From Alviniconcha marisindica (Eukaryota > Mollusca > Gastropoda > Provannidae): DNA of 64,000 nt. The notes under the pieces were generated by a model. That model was not told the DNA's origin and made no database searches. It worked only from the letters and a program-made list of their open reading frames with translations. This document shows, piece after piece, positions 31,394 through 43,544 of this stretch; position 1 is the first letter of the stretch, and each line of letters begins with the position of its first letter. The position numbers were made by a program, and so were the translations under genes. The stretch spans positions 471,001 to 535,000 of the forward strand of contig JABMCL010001460.1 in NCBI GenBank assembly GCA_018857735.1. The letters are read 5' to 3'.

Positions 31394-31696
31394 AGAGCCG
31401 GTTTGGCCTAGCGGTAAGGCGGTAGGCTGGTAAGTAGAAGTGCCTCAGCTCGATGCCGCTTCGGCTCTTCTTTCTCTTCAAAAAGGTTGTGTTTGTGGAT
31501 ACTGTCTCGTGACTTTGTCCCTCACAATTAATGAAACATTAAAATGGCTCTCATCGCTGCCGATCTTAATGCAGGAGTCATTCCGGTGGTGATAGTATAG
31601 CGATAGGTATGTAATCTCCCTCTTCCCCCATCTTCGCCCGTCCCTAATAAGCCTTACGGTTTATGTGGACGTAAATCACCATGAAAGAAGAGAAAG
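31394..31696 (+). mobile_element. SINE B1, full length
   Basis: A box TGGCCTAGCGG (31404-31414); the B box is damaged (AGCTCGATGCC, 31448-31458). Body, C-rich linker, then CGTCCCTAATAAGCCTTACG and GGACGTAAATCACCATGAAA with a purine tail GAAGAGAAAGG. The tail plus purine run matches the truncated A inserts at 4346-4416 and 55280-55344. Confidence 0.92.
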
Positions 31697-32429
<733 letters not shown>

Positions 32430-32450
32430 ATATATATATGATATATAGTT

Positions 32451-32496
<46 letters not shown>
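32430..32496. repeat. (AT)n microsatellite
   Basis: AT/TATA repeat with a short interruption near 32440-32452. Confidence 0.95.
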
Positions 32497-32500
<4 letters not shown>

Positions 32501-32524
32501 AGAGTTTTGAGATGTGCATTTGCT

Positions 32525-32596
32525 TATGACAGAGTTTGGTTGTCCTGAGCTGACCCTTTGCGATTGGCAGGACGTTAAAATCAACTAACTAACTAA
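32525..32596 (+). mobile_element. Family J tail
   Basis: GAGCTGACCCTTTGCGATTG, GGACGTTAAAATCAACTAAC and repeated TAAC end. Confidence 0.5.
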
Positions 32597-32691
32597 CCTT
32601 TCGCCCGGTGCTTTCTCCTCGGTGGTCAGTGTCTCGTTCCTTACACCCTGTCCCGTCTGCCTGGTCTTCCTCTGCTTCAAATGTTGTTTTA

Positions 32692-33272
32692 CAGCGCTCA
32701 GGAGCTGTGTAAAAGTCGAGGTGGCCGTCTTGGGCTCCCCGTCCATACTAGTCCTTATGGCCTCTGTGGACGTAAAGCAACATTAAAAAAAGATATTGCG
32801 AGAGCTCAGTAGCTGTGTGAAAATTGAGGTGCCCGTCCTGGGCTTCCCGTCGCTAACAGTCCGTACGGTCTCTGTGGACCTAAAGCAATATTAAAACTCG
32901 CTGTCTCAGAGCTCAGGAACTGTGTGAAAGTCTGGTAGTCTTTACGGTCTCTGTGGACGTACAGCAACATTTGAAGAGGAAGTACCACAGAGCTCAGGAG
33001 CTGTGTGAAAGTCGAGGTGGACGTCCTGGGCTCCCGTCCATAATAGTCCTTATGGTTTCTGTGGACCTAAAGCAAGGTAGGTAGTGTTGCTTAATGTCCT
33101 CAGATGTCAGTTGACATATTAGGGACAAGCTGAGACCAATGCCGAAGCATGGTTCAATATAGCTTTACGTCCACGGAAACCAGAAGGCTCGTTAGGACGG
33201 ACAGCCCAGGACGGCCACCTCGACTCTCACACAGCTCCTGAACTATGACCTAAAGCAACATTGAACTTGAAC
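32692..33272 (+). mobile_element. Family A array (four units), last unit split by a D element
   Basis: Unit starts near 32694, 32802, 32909 and 32990. One unit is internally deleted (from about 32922). The last unit is interrupted after GACCTAAAGCAA (33064-33075) by a D element and resumes with the same 12 bases at 33247. Confidence 0.9.
33064..33258 (-). mobile_element. Family D element nested in family A, perfect 12-bp TSD
   Basis: GACCTAAAGCAA at 33064-33075 and 33247-33258 flanks a reversed D element (33076-33246). It is full length: a short CTACC-type tail, GTTGCTTAATGTCC module, GGTTCAATATAGC block, TTACGTCCACGG module and head ending TCCTGAACTAT. D was therefore active after the A array formed. 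Confidence 0.93.
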
Positions 33273-33357
33273 ATTTAACGTCTACAAAGACCGTACAGAC
33301 TGTTAGGGACGCCCATGACGTCCACCTCGACTTTCACGCAGCTTTTCCTGAGCTCTC
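33271..33357 (-). mobile_element. Family A element, reverse, degenerate
   Basis: TTTAACGTCTACAAAGACCG to CACGCAGCTTTTCCTGAGCT with loss of the CCAGGACGG linker. Confidence 0.75.
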
Positions 33358-33603
33358 GCACGGTCTGTTCCCCGTTGGCTTCTTCATAGAAGTTTTAAAG
33401 GAATGAATGGGTAGTCCGTCTAGCGTGTTGGTCATTGCGACACATGGTGTAGGCTGTCGTGAAAACTGGTGTGAACGTAGACTTGGCTTTGTGTACCTTC
33501 AGTTTTACACACACGCACACACGCGCGCGCATGCACACACACACGCACGCACGCACGCACGCGCGCGCGCACGCATGCACAGACGCACGCATGCACATTT
33601 TAG

Positions 33604-33697
<94 letters not shown>

Positions 33698-34377
33698 GCA
33701 GACTGGAGGTAGGGATTCAGGGCAGTAGATAGTCTATTCTTACACCCTGTCGAGAAGGAGAGAGACACTGGTTTCTCCTTGCACTTTGTTTTTACGAACA
33801 CATGTATACATTATGTATTATATGTATATATCTTGTTTTGAGGAGTGGCTTATACGCTCACTGTCGATCAATTGCGCTGCACTCGGGCGCAGCTCAACTA
33901 TGCTTAGCAAGAGCCGAGACTGGTCGATGGTTTTTGTAGCCTGAGATGTCACGCGGTACCGAGAAACCTGACGGTGTCGTACTCAGAAGTCGAAAGTCTT
34001 TGATTCGCTGACGGCCTCGCAGTAATGGTTGTATTATTTATAGGTAGGACTGAATGCTATTTGTTTTCGAGCTGTGCTAGCCACGATTGGCATTTGGAGT
34101 TGTTTTGTGCTTGGGCGGTGTCCATAAAATATTTCACTTCTAAGAGAGAAAGAGTTGTATTTCGGTCGGAGTTGTAGGGTGATTGCAGTGGTGGAAGTCT
34201 GTTAGCTAACGTTTATTTTCGTTTATCCCAGTCGAAATGCTGGATGTATTAAATATGGAAATTCAGTATTTCCAGATTTCTGTCGATCAGAATGTCAGTG
34301 TGGTTTAATTAGAAAAGGGTGTTACTATTGTGGGAACAAATCATACTAGGAAAACAATTTCGACGTTTATAAAACGT
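33358..34377. other. CA/CG/GT/AG repeats then unique sequence
   Basis: Compound repeat at 33508-33695 (CA, CG-rich, then GT and AG). Sequence 33720-34377 is unique with no recognisable gene. Confidence 0.6.
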
Positions 34378-34536
34378 GCAGCGTTTGTTGCTTGGTCATC
34401 CAGAATGTCGTCACATGCAGCGTTTGTTCCTTGGCCATCGGCATCCTGAATGTCGTCACTTGCAGCGTTTGTGTCTTGGCCATTCTGAATGTCGTCATAT
34501 GCAGCGTTCGTTTCTTGGCCAACCTGAATGTCATCA
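34378..34536. repeat. 39/45-bp tandem repeat, four units
   Basis: Units at 34378, 34417, 34462 and 34501 begin GCAGCGTTYGT and contain CTTGGCCA and GAATGTCGTCA. Lengths 39, 45 and 39 are multiples of three, so a + frame stays open with a 13-residue repeat (QRLFLGHPECRHM-like). No upstream exon or domain supports coding. Confidence 0.9.
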
Positions 34537-35029
34537 AGACCTTGCTTGCTTACGCAAGTGCATGCAATCCTAGTCAGTTCTGAGAGTTAAAAGAAAGAAA
34601 GAAAGAAACAAAAAGAAGAAATCGAAACTGTCGCCGTATGTTCTCGACTCCAAGTGTTTTTTTTTGTTTTTTGTTTTGTTTTTATTGAACCAGGGGAATG
34701 AATTCAACCGCGGTGTGTTATCAGTGTGCACGTACTTATTATTCATTTGTGTTCTGGACGTATTGCGTCCGTTATCTGTCTCATTGTGACCCCATTTTTT
34801 CCCTTCTCTGTGTGTGCAGATGAGTGATGTTTTGACGGAGGGTGTGTGTGTGCTGCACGTGCCGCTTATGCCGGATTTGTACCGTTTGTGACATGGGGCC
34901 CTGTTGCCCGCCACTCAGCAGCTCCATCAATACTCGGTGAGTGAGACGGTGTACACCTGTGAACCTCCTGTGAATCCTTCCAGACGTGTCCTACATGGTT
35001 ATCCCCCCGCCCCCACCCCCCACCCCCAC
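34537..35029. other. Unique sequence, no gene recognised
   Basis: Short AAAG and T-rich patches at 34590-34690. The rest is unique. Confidence 0.5.
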
Positions 35030-35082
35030 CCACACACGCACGCAGTCACACATACGCACGGACGCGCGCGCGCGCGCACGCA

Positions 35083-35152
<70 letters not shown>

Positions 35153-35189
35153 AAAACATACCCCCCCCCCCACCCCACACACACACAAA

Positions 35190-35253
<64 letters not shown>

Positions 35254-35280
35254 AACAAACAAACAACACCCACCCACCCC
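35030..35280. repeat. CACG / AG / C / CA / CAAA microsatellite cluster
   Basis: CA/CG-rich (35030-35085), AG (35087-35151), C (35161-35171) and CA (35193-35248) tracts with a CAAA run. Confidence 0.96.
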
Positions 35281-35335
35281 AGCTAGCAATCACTAAAATG
35301 TTTCCATGAGCGCAAACCTGCGAGTATGTCTGTGA

Positions 35336-35735
35336 CCTGTGACTGTGTCTGTGAAGGCAAGCAAGTTCGAGCATTAGTCGATGTGTGTGTGTGGATCCAT
35401 TGATTGTGTCTGTGAAGGCAAGCAAGTTCGAGCATTCGTCGATGTGTGTGTGGATCCACTGACAGTGTCTGTGAAGGCAAGCAAGTTCGAGCATTCGTCG
35501 ATGTGTGTGTGGATCCATTGACTGTGTCTGTGAAGGCAAGCAAGTTCGAGCATTAGTCGATGTGTGTGTGGATCCATTGACTGTGTCTGTGAAGGCAAGC
35601 AAGTTCGAGCATTAGTCGATGTGTGTGTGGATCCACTGACTGTGTCTGTGAAGGCAAGCAAGTTCGAGCATTAGTCGATGTGTGTGTGGATCCACTGACT
35701 GTGTCTGTGAAGGCAAGCAAGTTCGTGTGTGGATC
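35336..35735. repeat. 59-bp minisatellite, about 6.5 copies
   Basis: Unit TGTGTCTGTGAAGGCAAGCA, AGTTCGAGCATTMGTCGATG, then TGTGTGTGGATCCAYTGAC. Spacing is 59-62 bp and copies are nearly identical, suggesting recent expansion. 59 is not a multiple of three. Confidence 0.96.
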
Positions 35736-36722
35736 CAATGTAGCATGCGTATTGAGCTTGAAAGTGGAAGCTGTTCAAAGCTCCTAGACAGTCAAGAGTT
35801 GAGTTTTTGTTACTGGCAATGAAGCGCTGCAGATCTGATTAGTCACTGTAATGGGCACGCAAGCACGTGTTTAATGAAATGAAAATGACGCTGGTCGGAG
35901 GGACGTGGCTTGTGCCGTTATTACGCTTATGCGCGTGCACAGTACGTCATGATCTGGGACAGGTGTTCGCCCGTGGACTTGGGGCCCACTTGGACCCACG
36001 TGCATTTTGATCTGGACACCGTCAGCTGTGGGTACAATGCGGAGAGGTCATTCCTAATAATTGTGTCAAGTGTTTTCTACCTATGAGTCTTCTGTGTGCG
36101 TGCGTGCGTGCGGGTGCGTGTGTGGGTGCGTGCGCGCGCGCCCCGGTGCGTGTGCGTGTATACGTGTGTGCGCGCGCGCGTGTCAATATGTGTGTCTGTG
36201 TGTCATTGGCCGCGCGCGCGTGTGTGAGCGAGCGCTACCGTTCTCTCACTGTGTGCGTACTTGCGCTGCGTGTGTTATGTACGGTATGACTGTGTGTGTA
36301 TTTCTGTAACTAAGTGTAAGGGACAAGCGGTTCCAGCGTGTCCCTGAAGTGCCCAGCTCAGCGGCTAGCTGCCCACACAACTTGCCCCTTGTATTGATCA
36401 CTTCACGCTGTCTCTTTTCCCCCCAGCCTAGCAGAAACACGGCATTGAAAGAAACGTGGGGGGTGACGTGTGTAAGGAAAATGGTGGGTGGGAGGCGGGA
36501 TAGGGGGTTGAAGTCTTGCATGCCCTCTCAGTGTTTTTTATTCGGAATGTGTTTGAGAGGAACCAATAAACTGACTTCCCCGTCGTGTTCACGGGTTTCA
36601 CCGATGTCAGTGAAACGAGAGAACCGACACTGTTCGGTAAAGTTGGAACAAGGTCAGTCGCCTCTACAGCTATCACAGTCAGCGAAAGTGTGAAAAACAA
36701 CATCACACACAGAACGCAGTAT
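35736..36722. other. Unique sequence with a (TGCG)-type tract
   Basis: TGCG/CG/GT-rich tract at 36096-36240. Remainder unique. A frame on the minus strand (36428-36748) shows no recognisable domain. Confidence 0.5.
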
Positions 36723-36994
<272 letters not shown>

Positions 36995-37500
36995 CAGCAC
37001 CACCGCATTGATTCGAAGACAAAAACAGCACATGTCCCGCTCAGTTACGTTGCCCCCACCCCAAAGCCCCTGAACACACACTTTCACTTGCACGAGAGAG
37101 GTTATTAAGACATTACACACCATCAAAATATTAGGATTTGTTGTGCTGCAATATACACTTATCTCTTGTGTAGCCCCCCACACACACATACACATACAGA
37201 GTAGGCTAATTGTGGATTGTCATTGTCGTGCTGTTGACGTTGCCATGACACTGACCACTCGAGTCTGCAGCCAGGAATGATTATCTTTCAGTGAATGAAA
37301 ACGCTTTTGCTTGTTTGATCTTTCGTCTGTAGTGTTTACCGGCGGGAGACGTATTATATATATATGTATGTGTGACACTTCAGTCCGGTGTATTTTTTTA
37401 AATTTTTGTGTGTGGAGCAAAATCTCTTATCTTTCGCTTTCTTGCTGAACTCGGTCTGATTCTGCTGGGCCACGCATGCTTGTGGGGTGTCTGTCCTGCC
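36995..37500. other. Unique sequence, no gene recognised
   Basis: Short CA and TATA patches only. Confidence 0.5.
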
Positions 37501-37699
37501 CTTGCTGATCGGTACACACACGCGCACAGACACAACCCCTCTTCCCCATCCCCCTACCCCCCCACCCCCCCACCCACACACACACACACCAGGAAAGCCC
37601 AGCCCTGTCTGTTCTGTTTCCCCCCTCTGTTTGCCCCCCACCCCTGTTTTTCCCCGCCGCTTCCCAAAGCCCCCTTCCCCCCCCCCTCCCCCCCCCCAC

Positions 37700-37736
<37 letters not shown>

Positions 37737-38234
37737 CCCCCTCCCCCCCTCCCCAGAGAGGGGGAGAGAGAAGAGGTGATTATCGATTAAAACAAATGTC
37801 AGGAATGTAATTTGGAGAATGAATGAAATGAAAAAGACCCTTTGAAAAGGGATTTACGTTTTGTTGGGTTGACGAAACCCACTCTCTTCTTTTTTCCCCC
37901 CCAAACCCCCCCCCTTTTTTTTTTCTTTCTTTCTTTTCTTTTCTTCTTCTTCTTTCTTCTTTCTTTTTACTTTCTGACACCCAAATCGAATAGGCCTATG
38001 TTTTGCAATACCGAGGCGGGTTTTATTTTTTCCTCCGCCTCTACAAATCGAATGTCAAATGCTTCAGTGTACTGTAGAAGGTAGGTAGGTAGTTAGCTGG
38101 TCAGGCCTGGGCTTGTTTTGGAATTAGTCCCGTAAAAAGTTTCTCTTCCATTTTTTTTTGGTTTTTTTTTTTTTTGCTTTTTTGGGTTTTTTTTTTTTTT
38201 TTCCCGGAAGGGGTTTCTTTTCCCTTGGGTTTGG

Positions 38235-38268
<34 letters not shown>

Positions 38269-38270
38269 TT
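37501..38270. repeat. C-rich, CA and T-rich low-complexity block
   Basis: C/CA-rich (37535-37755), T/C-rich (37890-37975) and long T runs (38150-38267). Unique sequence lies at 37790-37885 and 37976-38145. Confidence 0.9.
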
Positions 38271-38407
38271 TTTGTGTAGCTGTGTGCGTCGCTCGTGTTG
38301 GAAACCGCGCAGTGGTGTGTCTGACGTAACGCTGCGGAGGCGGGACTTAACCTTTGAGCCACACAGTCGGAACATGTTAAGGCCTGAGTGACACGGTTTG
38401 CCCAGAA

Positions 38408-38625
38408 AACACGCACGCACATACACACACGCACGCACGCTCACGCGCGCACACACACACGCGCGGGCGCGCGCATACACGCACACACACACACACACAA
38501 GTAAGCACACACGTGCGTGCGCGCACACACACACACACGCGCGCGCGCACGCATACACACACACACACACAAAATGCACGCGCGCGCGACACACACACAC
38601 ACACCGAACAATTAACAAAAAACAA
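38408..38625. repeat. CACG/CG/CA compound microsatellite
   Basis: Alternating purine-pyrimidine repeat of ~200 bp; candidate Z-DNA. Confidence 0.96.
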
Positions 38626-39560
38626 AAACAACAACAACAACAACCACGAAAGGGACGACGATGTTTGGTTGTGCCGTGTGTTTCGGTATTTCTGCAGCGT
38701 CGGCACGGCAGATCACAGCACGAAACAGCGGCGCAACATCTTGTGCACAACATTTTCTTCCGCCGTGTGGAACAAAACAAAAAGCATTCACGCCTCAACT
38801 TCAAGTCGTTTGTGTTGTCTCGTTCCGCCCCCCCCCCCCCTTTTCCCCCCGCCCCCGCCCCGCCCCCCCTTTTTTTTTTTGCTCCTTTTGGGGTGTTTTT
38901 GCTTCTTCTTCTTCTTCTTCTCCTTCTTCTTCTTCTTCTTTGTGTGTTTTTGTGTGTGTGTTTTTGTTTTGTTTGTTTTGTTTGTGTTTTTCTTTTGTTC
39001 TCCGGAACGGTGGAAGTCAGCCGTGTTCTCTTCGGATTGTCTGATCCCGTTTTGCATCAGCCTGAATGCGGAAACAGGTTTGAGTCGTTCGCCCTCGTCG
39101 GCATGGCCGAGCGGGATGAATCGTAAAACAGGCGTAGCCTGTCCCCTGGGGACGGCTGCTGTTCACACCGCGTTGTAGGCCGGCGTAATGAGGCGGGGTG
39201 TCTGCTAAAACAAAAACAACGTTGGGGGGGGGGGGGAGGGACTAGGAAGATTGTTACCCCCCCCCCTTCTCTCTCCCTCCCCCCCCCCCCTCCCTCCCTC
39301 TCACTCCTTTACTCTCTCTCTCCCCCCCCTCCTCCCCCCCGAAGCCCCCCCCCCCTCTCTTTGTAATTTTGTCAGACAAATTCACCAATAAAAAATGGGC
39401 TTCCCGATCTAAATATAACACCCCCAAAAGTTAATTACTTGCTTTTCTTCTTTTTTGTTTTTTGTGGTGTTCCCCCCCCCCCCCCACCCACACCCCCCCA
39501 CCCCCCTCCCCCTAAACTTCGACGGGAAAAAAAAAAAGAAAGAGAGAGAGAAAAAAGAAG
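38626..39560. other. Low-complexity C, TTC and T/GT tracts with short unique segments
   Basis: C/T tract (38828-38890), TTC repeat (38900-38940), GT/T (38941-38998), C-rich (39205-39356) and C/A-rich (39468-39560). Frames of 221-242 codons across 38398-39178 are products of the repeats. Confidence 0.7.
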
Positions 39561-40002
39561 AAGACATATTGCGTCTGCGTACTTTCTATACTTTGTACTT
39601 CTGCGATTTTGAGTCGTGAGATTGTGAGTGAACACATACCGGAATTAATGATACGAATTTCACCGGAGATGCTTTAATTGGTTGATCTCGGTATTTGATT
39701 GCGTTCATTTAGAGCTTGGTCGCTGTGGCTGTTTTTATTTAAAAATTATTTACGGGCAAATATGAAGGGGGGGGGGGGGGGGGGGGAGGGGGCGGGTCAT
39801 TTTTTCTTTCTTTTTTCTTGAAGTGTGTGTGTGTAGGGGCTATTATCAATTATGCAGTCATGTTGCGGGCCCGCGCCTGTCAAAACAAGAGAACGTCAAT
39901 ACACTTTGACGCGTGTGACATATCGTGGTTGTTCACTGCGGTGACGAAGGTACGAAGAGGCTGACAAGTGTCGCGGGTTGACGTGAACTGTTCCAGCAGC
40001 CG

Positions 40003-40004
<2 letters not shown>
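39561..40004. other. Unique sequence with poly(G)
   Basis: G tract at 39768-39786. Nothing else recognised. Confidence 0.5.
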
Positions 40005-40062
<58 letters not shown>

Positions 40063-40234
40063 CACGCGCGCGCGCGCGTGCACGCACGCGCACACGCACG
40101 CACGTGGTGAAGCAGGGCTTTTGCTTTCACCAGCTGGTCCAGTTTAAAACCGTCGTAGATGTCAGACGTAGTGGAATTTTCTTTTCTTCTTTTTTCTTCT
40201 TCTTGGGGGTGGGGTGGGGGAGGTGGCATTGTGC

Positions 40235-40279
<45 letters not shown>

Positions 40280-40331
40280 GTGTGTGTGTGTGTGTGTGTT
40301 GTGTGTGTGTGTGTGTGGGTGTGTGTGTGTG

Positions 40332-40376
<45 letters not shown>
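40005..40376. repeat. CA/CG and GT/AG microsatellites
   Basis: CA/CG tract (40005-40104) and GT plus AG tract (40236-40375) flank ~130 bp of unique sequence. Confidence 0.96.
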
Positions 40377-40379
<3 letters not shown>

Positions 40380-41149
40380 GCTAGTACGCAAGAAAGGTGA
40401 AGCGATATATCAAGAAGGCTGACTTCGTGGGTACCAAGTCAGTACCACGTCAGTGAAATCGATGTAACACCAGAAAAAGAAGAAGGGCTCGCATCGACTG
40501 TCTCCGTCTTCTTACACTGCTGCATGCGATGTCACAGCTCAAGTATTTTGCAGTGCGCATGGTTCACAGCCGAAGAGAGCGAAACATTAGGGCAGTGACA
40601 GAATGACAGTTGTTCGACACTGCAGAGCCGTACAACCAAACCAGTCAGAGCTAACAAGGCCGAGGGCATTTAATTATTAGCGGGTGTTGCAGCCTTGGGG
40701 CTAATCTAAGCGTTGAGACTTGGAGCCACCAATACGACAGTGGGTCCTCTGGAGGTGGCGATATTATATTACCGCCGGGCGAGTGGGCGTGGGCGTCTGG
40801 ACAGAGCGATTGCATGCCGTCGTGGCAGCGTGTAATCTGGCACAGTTGCAGAATCACATAGCAAGTAATAGACTGAGTAATAGACACACATACACACAAA
40901 AAAGCTGTTAGATGTCAGTGGATTGTACAGACGGTTGACTGCAGAGCCACCGAGGCAGGGTCTGTTGAATGAATGGAACGGTAAACACAGAAATGGCTGG
41001 TAGATGAAGAGAGCGTTGTGTTCTGCAGAACCAGCGGGGTGAGTGAATACCCACATAGTGTGTTACAGAATCACACTAGAAAACGACTGAACAATGAACG
41101 CAGAACATGGCTGTTGGATGTCGCGAACATCACACGCGGTCTGTCCATT
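40377..41149. other. Unique sequence with decayed minisatellite words
   Basis: Words such as CTGCAGARCC and TGRATG recur from about 40930, suggesting old, diverged forerunners of the array that follows. No gene recognised. Confidence 0.5.
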
Positions 41150-42275
41150 GTGAGAAAAGCCATTTAAAGCCACCTCGTTCTGCAGAATCACAGAACCCTT
41201 GAGTTGAGAGTGAGCAAGGCCATTGAATGTCATCTCATGCTGCAGAATCACAGAGCCTTTGAATGCCATCTCATGCTGCAGAACCACAGAGCCTTTGAAT
41301 GCCATCTCATGCTGCAGAATCACAGAACTATTGAATGCCATCGCGTGCTGCAGAATTACAGAACCCCTGAAAGTGAGCAGGGCCATTGAATGTCATCTCA
41401 TGGTGCGGAATCACAGAACCATTGAATGCCCTGCCATCTCTTGCCGCAGAGTCATAGAACCCTTGAGAGTGAGCAGGGCCATTGAATGTCATCTCATGCT
41501 GCAGAATCACAGAACCCCTTGAGTTGAGAGTGAGAAGGCCACTGATTGAATGCCGTCTCATGCTGCAGAATCACAGAACCCCTTGAGTTGAGAGTGAGAA
41601 GGGCCACTGATTGAATGTCATCTCATGCTGCAGAATCACAGAACCCCTTGAGTTGAGAGTGAGAAGGCCACTGATTGAATGCCGTCTCATGCTGCAGAAT
41701 CACAGAACCCCTTGAGTTGAGAGTGAGAAGGCCACTGATTGAATGCCGTCTCATGCTGCAGAATCACAGAACCCCTTGAGTTGAGAGTGAGAAGGCCACT
41801 GATTGAATGCCGTCTCATGCTGCAGAATCACAGAACCCCTTGAGTTGAGAGTGAGAAGGGCCACTGATTGAATGCTGTCTCATGCTGCAGAATCGCAGGG
41901 CCTTTGACCTGAGAGTGAGCGGGGGCCATTGATTGTCATCTGATGCTGCAGAATCACCGAACCATTGAATGCCATCTCATGCTGCAGAATCACCGAACCC
42001 CTTGAGCTGAGACTGAGCAGTGCCATTGAATACCATCTCATGCTGCAGAATCACCGAACCATTGAATGCCACCTCATGTTGCAGAATCACAGAGCCTTTG
42101 AGTTGAGAGTGAGCAGGGCCATTGAATGCCATCTCATGCTGCAGAATCACAGAGCCTTTGAGTTGAGAGTGAGCAGGGCCATTGAATGCCATCTCATGCT
42201 GCAGAATCACAGAGCCTTTGAGTTGAGAGTGAGCAGGGCCATTGAATGTCATGTCATCTCTTGTAGTAGAATCAC
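41150..42275. repeat. Composite 36/60-64 bp minisatellite
   Basis: The core 36-mer GAATGCCATCTCATGCTGCA + GAATCACAGARCCYTT occurs alone or with a 24-28 bp spacer (GAGTTGAGAGTGAGCAGGGC). Around 20 cores. Runs of the 60-bp form (42080-42245) and of the 64-bp form (41540-41870) are internally homogeneous. The 60-bp form keeps + frames open (~200 codons), which I regard as incidental. Confidence 0.96.
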
Positions 42276-42279
42276 GCAG

Positions 42280-42945
42280 CTCGCAAGAAAGTGTTGGTGT
42301 TGCCGAATCGTCAGAATTTGCAGGGTCGCAAAGAAAGAGAAAGTGAGGAACAATTGTTGGTGTTCCCGAATTGTCAGAATTTGCAGGGTCGCAAAGAAAG
42401 AGAAAGTGAGGAAACATTTTTGGTATTGCCGAATCGTCAGAATTTGCAGGGTCGCAAAGAAAGAGAAAGTGAGGAAACATTTTTGGTATTGCCGAATCGT
42501 CAGAAATTGCAGGGTCGCAAAGAAAGAGAAAGTGAGGAATTTTTTTGGTATTGCCGAATCGTCGGTGTAAAATAATGCGGGGTCGCAAAGAAAAAGTGAG
42601 GAAATTTGTTTGGTATTGCCGAATCGTCGGTGTAAAATAATGCGGGGTCGCAATGAAAGAGAAAGTGAGGATTTTTTTTTGGTATTGCCGAATCGTCGGT
42701 GTAAAATAATGCGGGGTCGCAAAGAAAGAGAAAGTGAGGAATCTTTTTTGGTATTGCCGAATTGTCGGTGTAAAATAATGCGGGGTCGCAAAGAAAGAGA
42801 AGGTGAGGATTTTTTTTTTTTTGGTATTGCCGAATCCTCGGTGTAAAATAATGCGGGGTCGCAAAGAAAGAGAAGTGTTGGTGTCGCCGAATCGTCAATG
42901 TAGGGTCGCAAAGAAAGTGTTGTTGCCGAATCGTCAGTGTTTACG
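42280..42945. repeat. ~62-64 bp minisatellite abutting the previous array
   Basis: About ten units of TTGCCGAATCGTCAGAATTT or its variant GTCGGTGTAAAATAATGCGG, then GGTCGCAAAGAAAGAGAAAG and TGAGGA plus a T run. Left and right halves use the two different variants, so two sub-families meet near 42565. Confidence 0.96.
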
Positions 42946-42975
42946 TCACGCCAGTACTAACCATAGGCGCTCCCG

Positions 42976-42979
<4 letters not shown>

Positions 42980-43011
<32 letters not shown>

Positions 43012-43035
43012 GTAATAGTAGTAGCAGCAGCTCTT
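42980..43035. repeat. (GTA/GTG)n trinucleotide repeat
   Basis: GTGGTGGTGGTAGTAGTAG-type repeat. Confidence 0.95.
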
Positions 43036-43388
43036 AACGGCTGTGCACAGCTGTCGCACTCGCCACCGCACCAGTCGGCCTGTGTGCTCTACTGACATCG
43101 ACCACGTCGTCACCGAACGCTGGCGGAGATATACCAAAGATAGCGATAGACACATCTACGTATCATACACGAACGCCGTAATCAGATTATCACACGCTGA
43201 CTGAGCAGCTGTGGATTCTGCCGCGAAACGGCTTAATGCTGACCAGCTGGAGGTAACCTGAGCCGACACTGGCAAAGACCGGGCAACGGGAGGGCGAGAT
43301 ATTCGCCCGGGGGTGCAAGCCATGCCGTCGTTGTGATGTTCTGCTCGTGAAAACTGTATACATTATCACGCTTAGGTGATGGTTAACG
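43036..43388. other. Unique sequence, no gene recognised
   Basis: CpG-rich, non-repetitive, with nothing specific seen. Confidence 0.45.
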
Positions 43389-43491
43389 CCCAGAGCTAAG
43401 CTGTGTGAAAGTCGAGGTGGACGTCTTGGGCTCCGCGTCCCTAGTAGTCCTATAATAATTTATGGTCTCTGTGGGACGTAGAGCAACATCA
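43389..43491 (+). mobile_element. Family A element
   Basis: GAGCTAAGCTGTGTGAAAGT to GGGACGTAGAGCAACA with a small TAATAATTT insertion before the GTCTCTGTGG block. Confidence 0.82.
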
Positions 43492-43544
43492 GAGGAAGAA
43501 GTGTTACCGCGGTGGCTTCGTTGTGTCCCGCAGGGGTGCGAAGT

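Noticed and set aside
34991..35602. 203-codon open frame on -
   Set aside because: Built from GT/CT repeats and the 59-bp minisatellite; the apparent protein repeats are translated tandem repeats.
38398..39178. 221- and 242-codon frames on +
   Set aside because: Composed of CA/CG, C and TTC low-complexity tracts.
41965..42864. Frames of 200-295 codons on both strands
   Set aside because: Translated minisatellites; several overlapping frames are equally open, which argues against coding.
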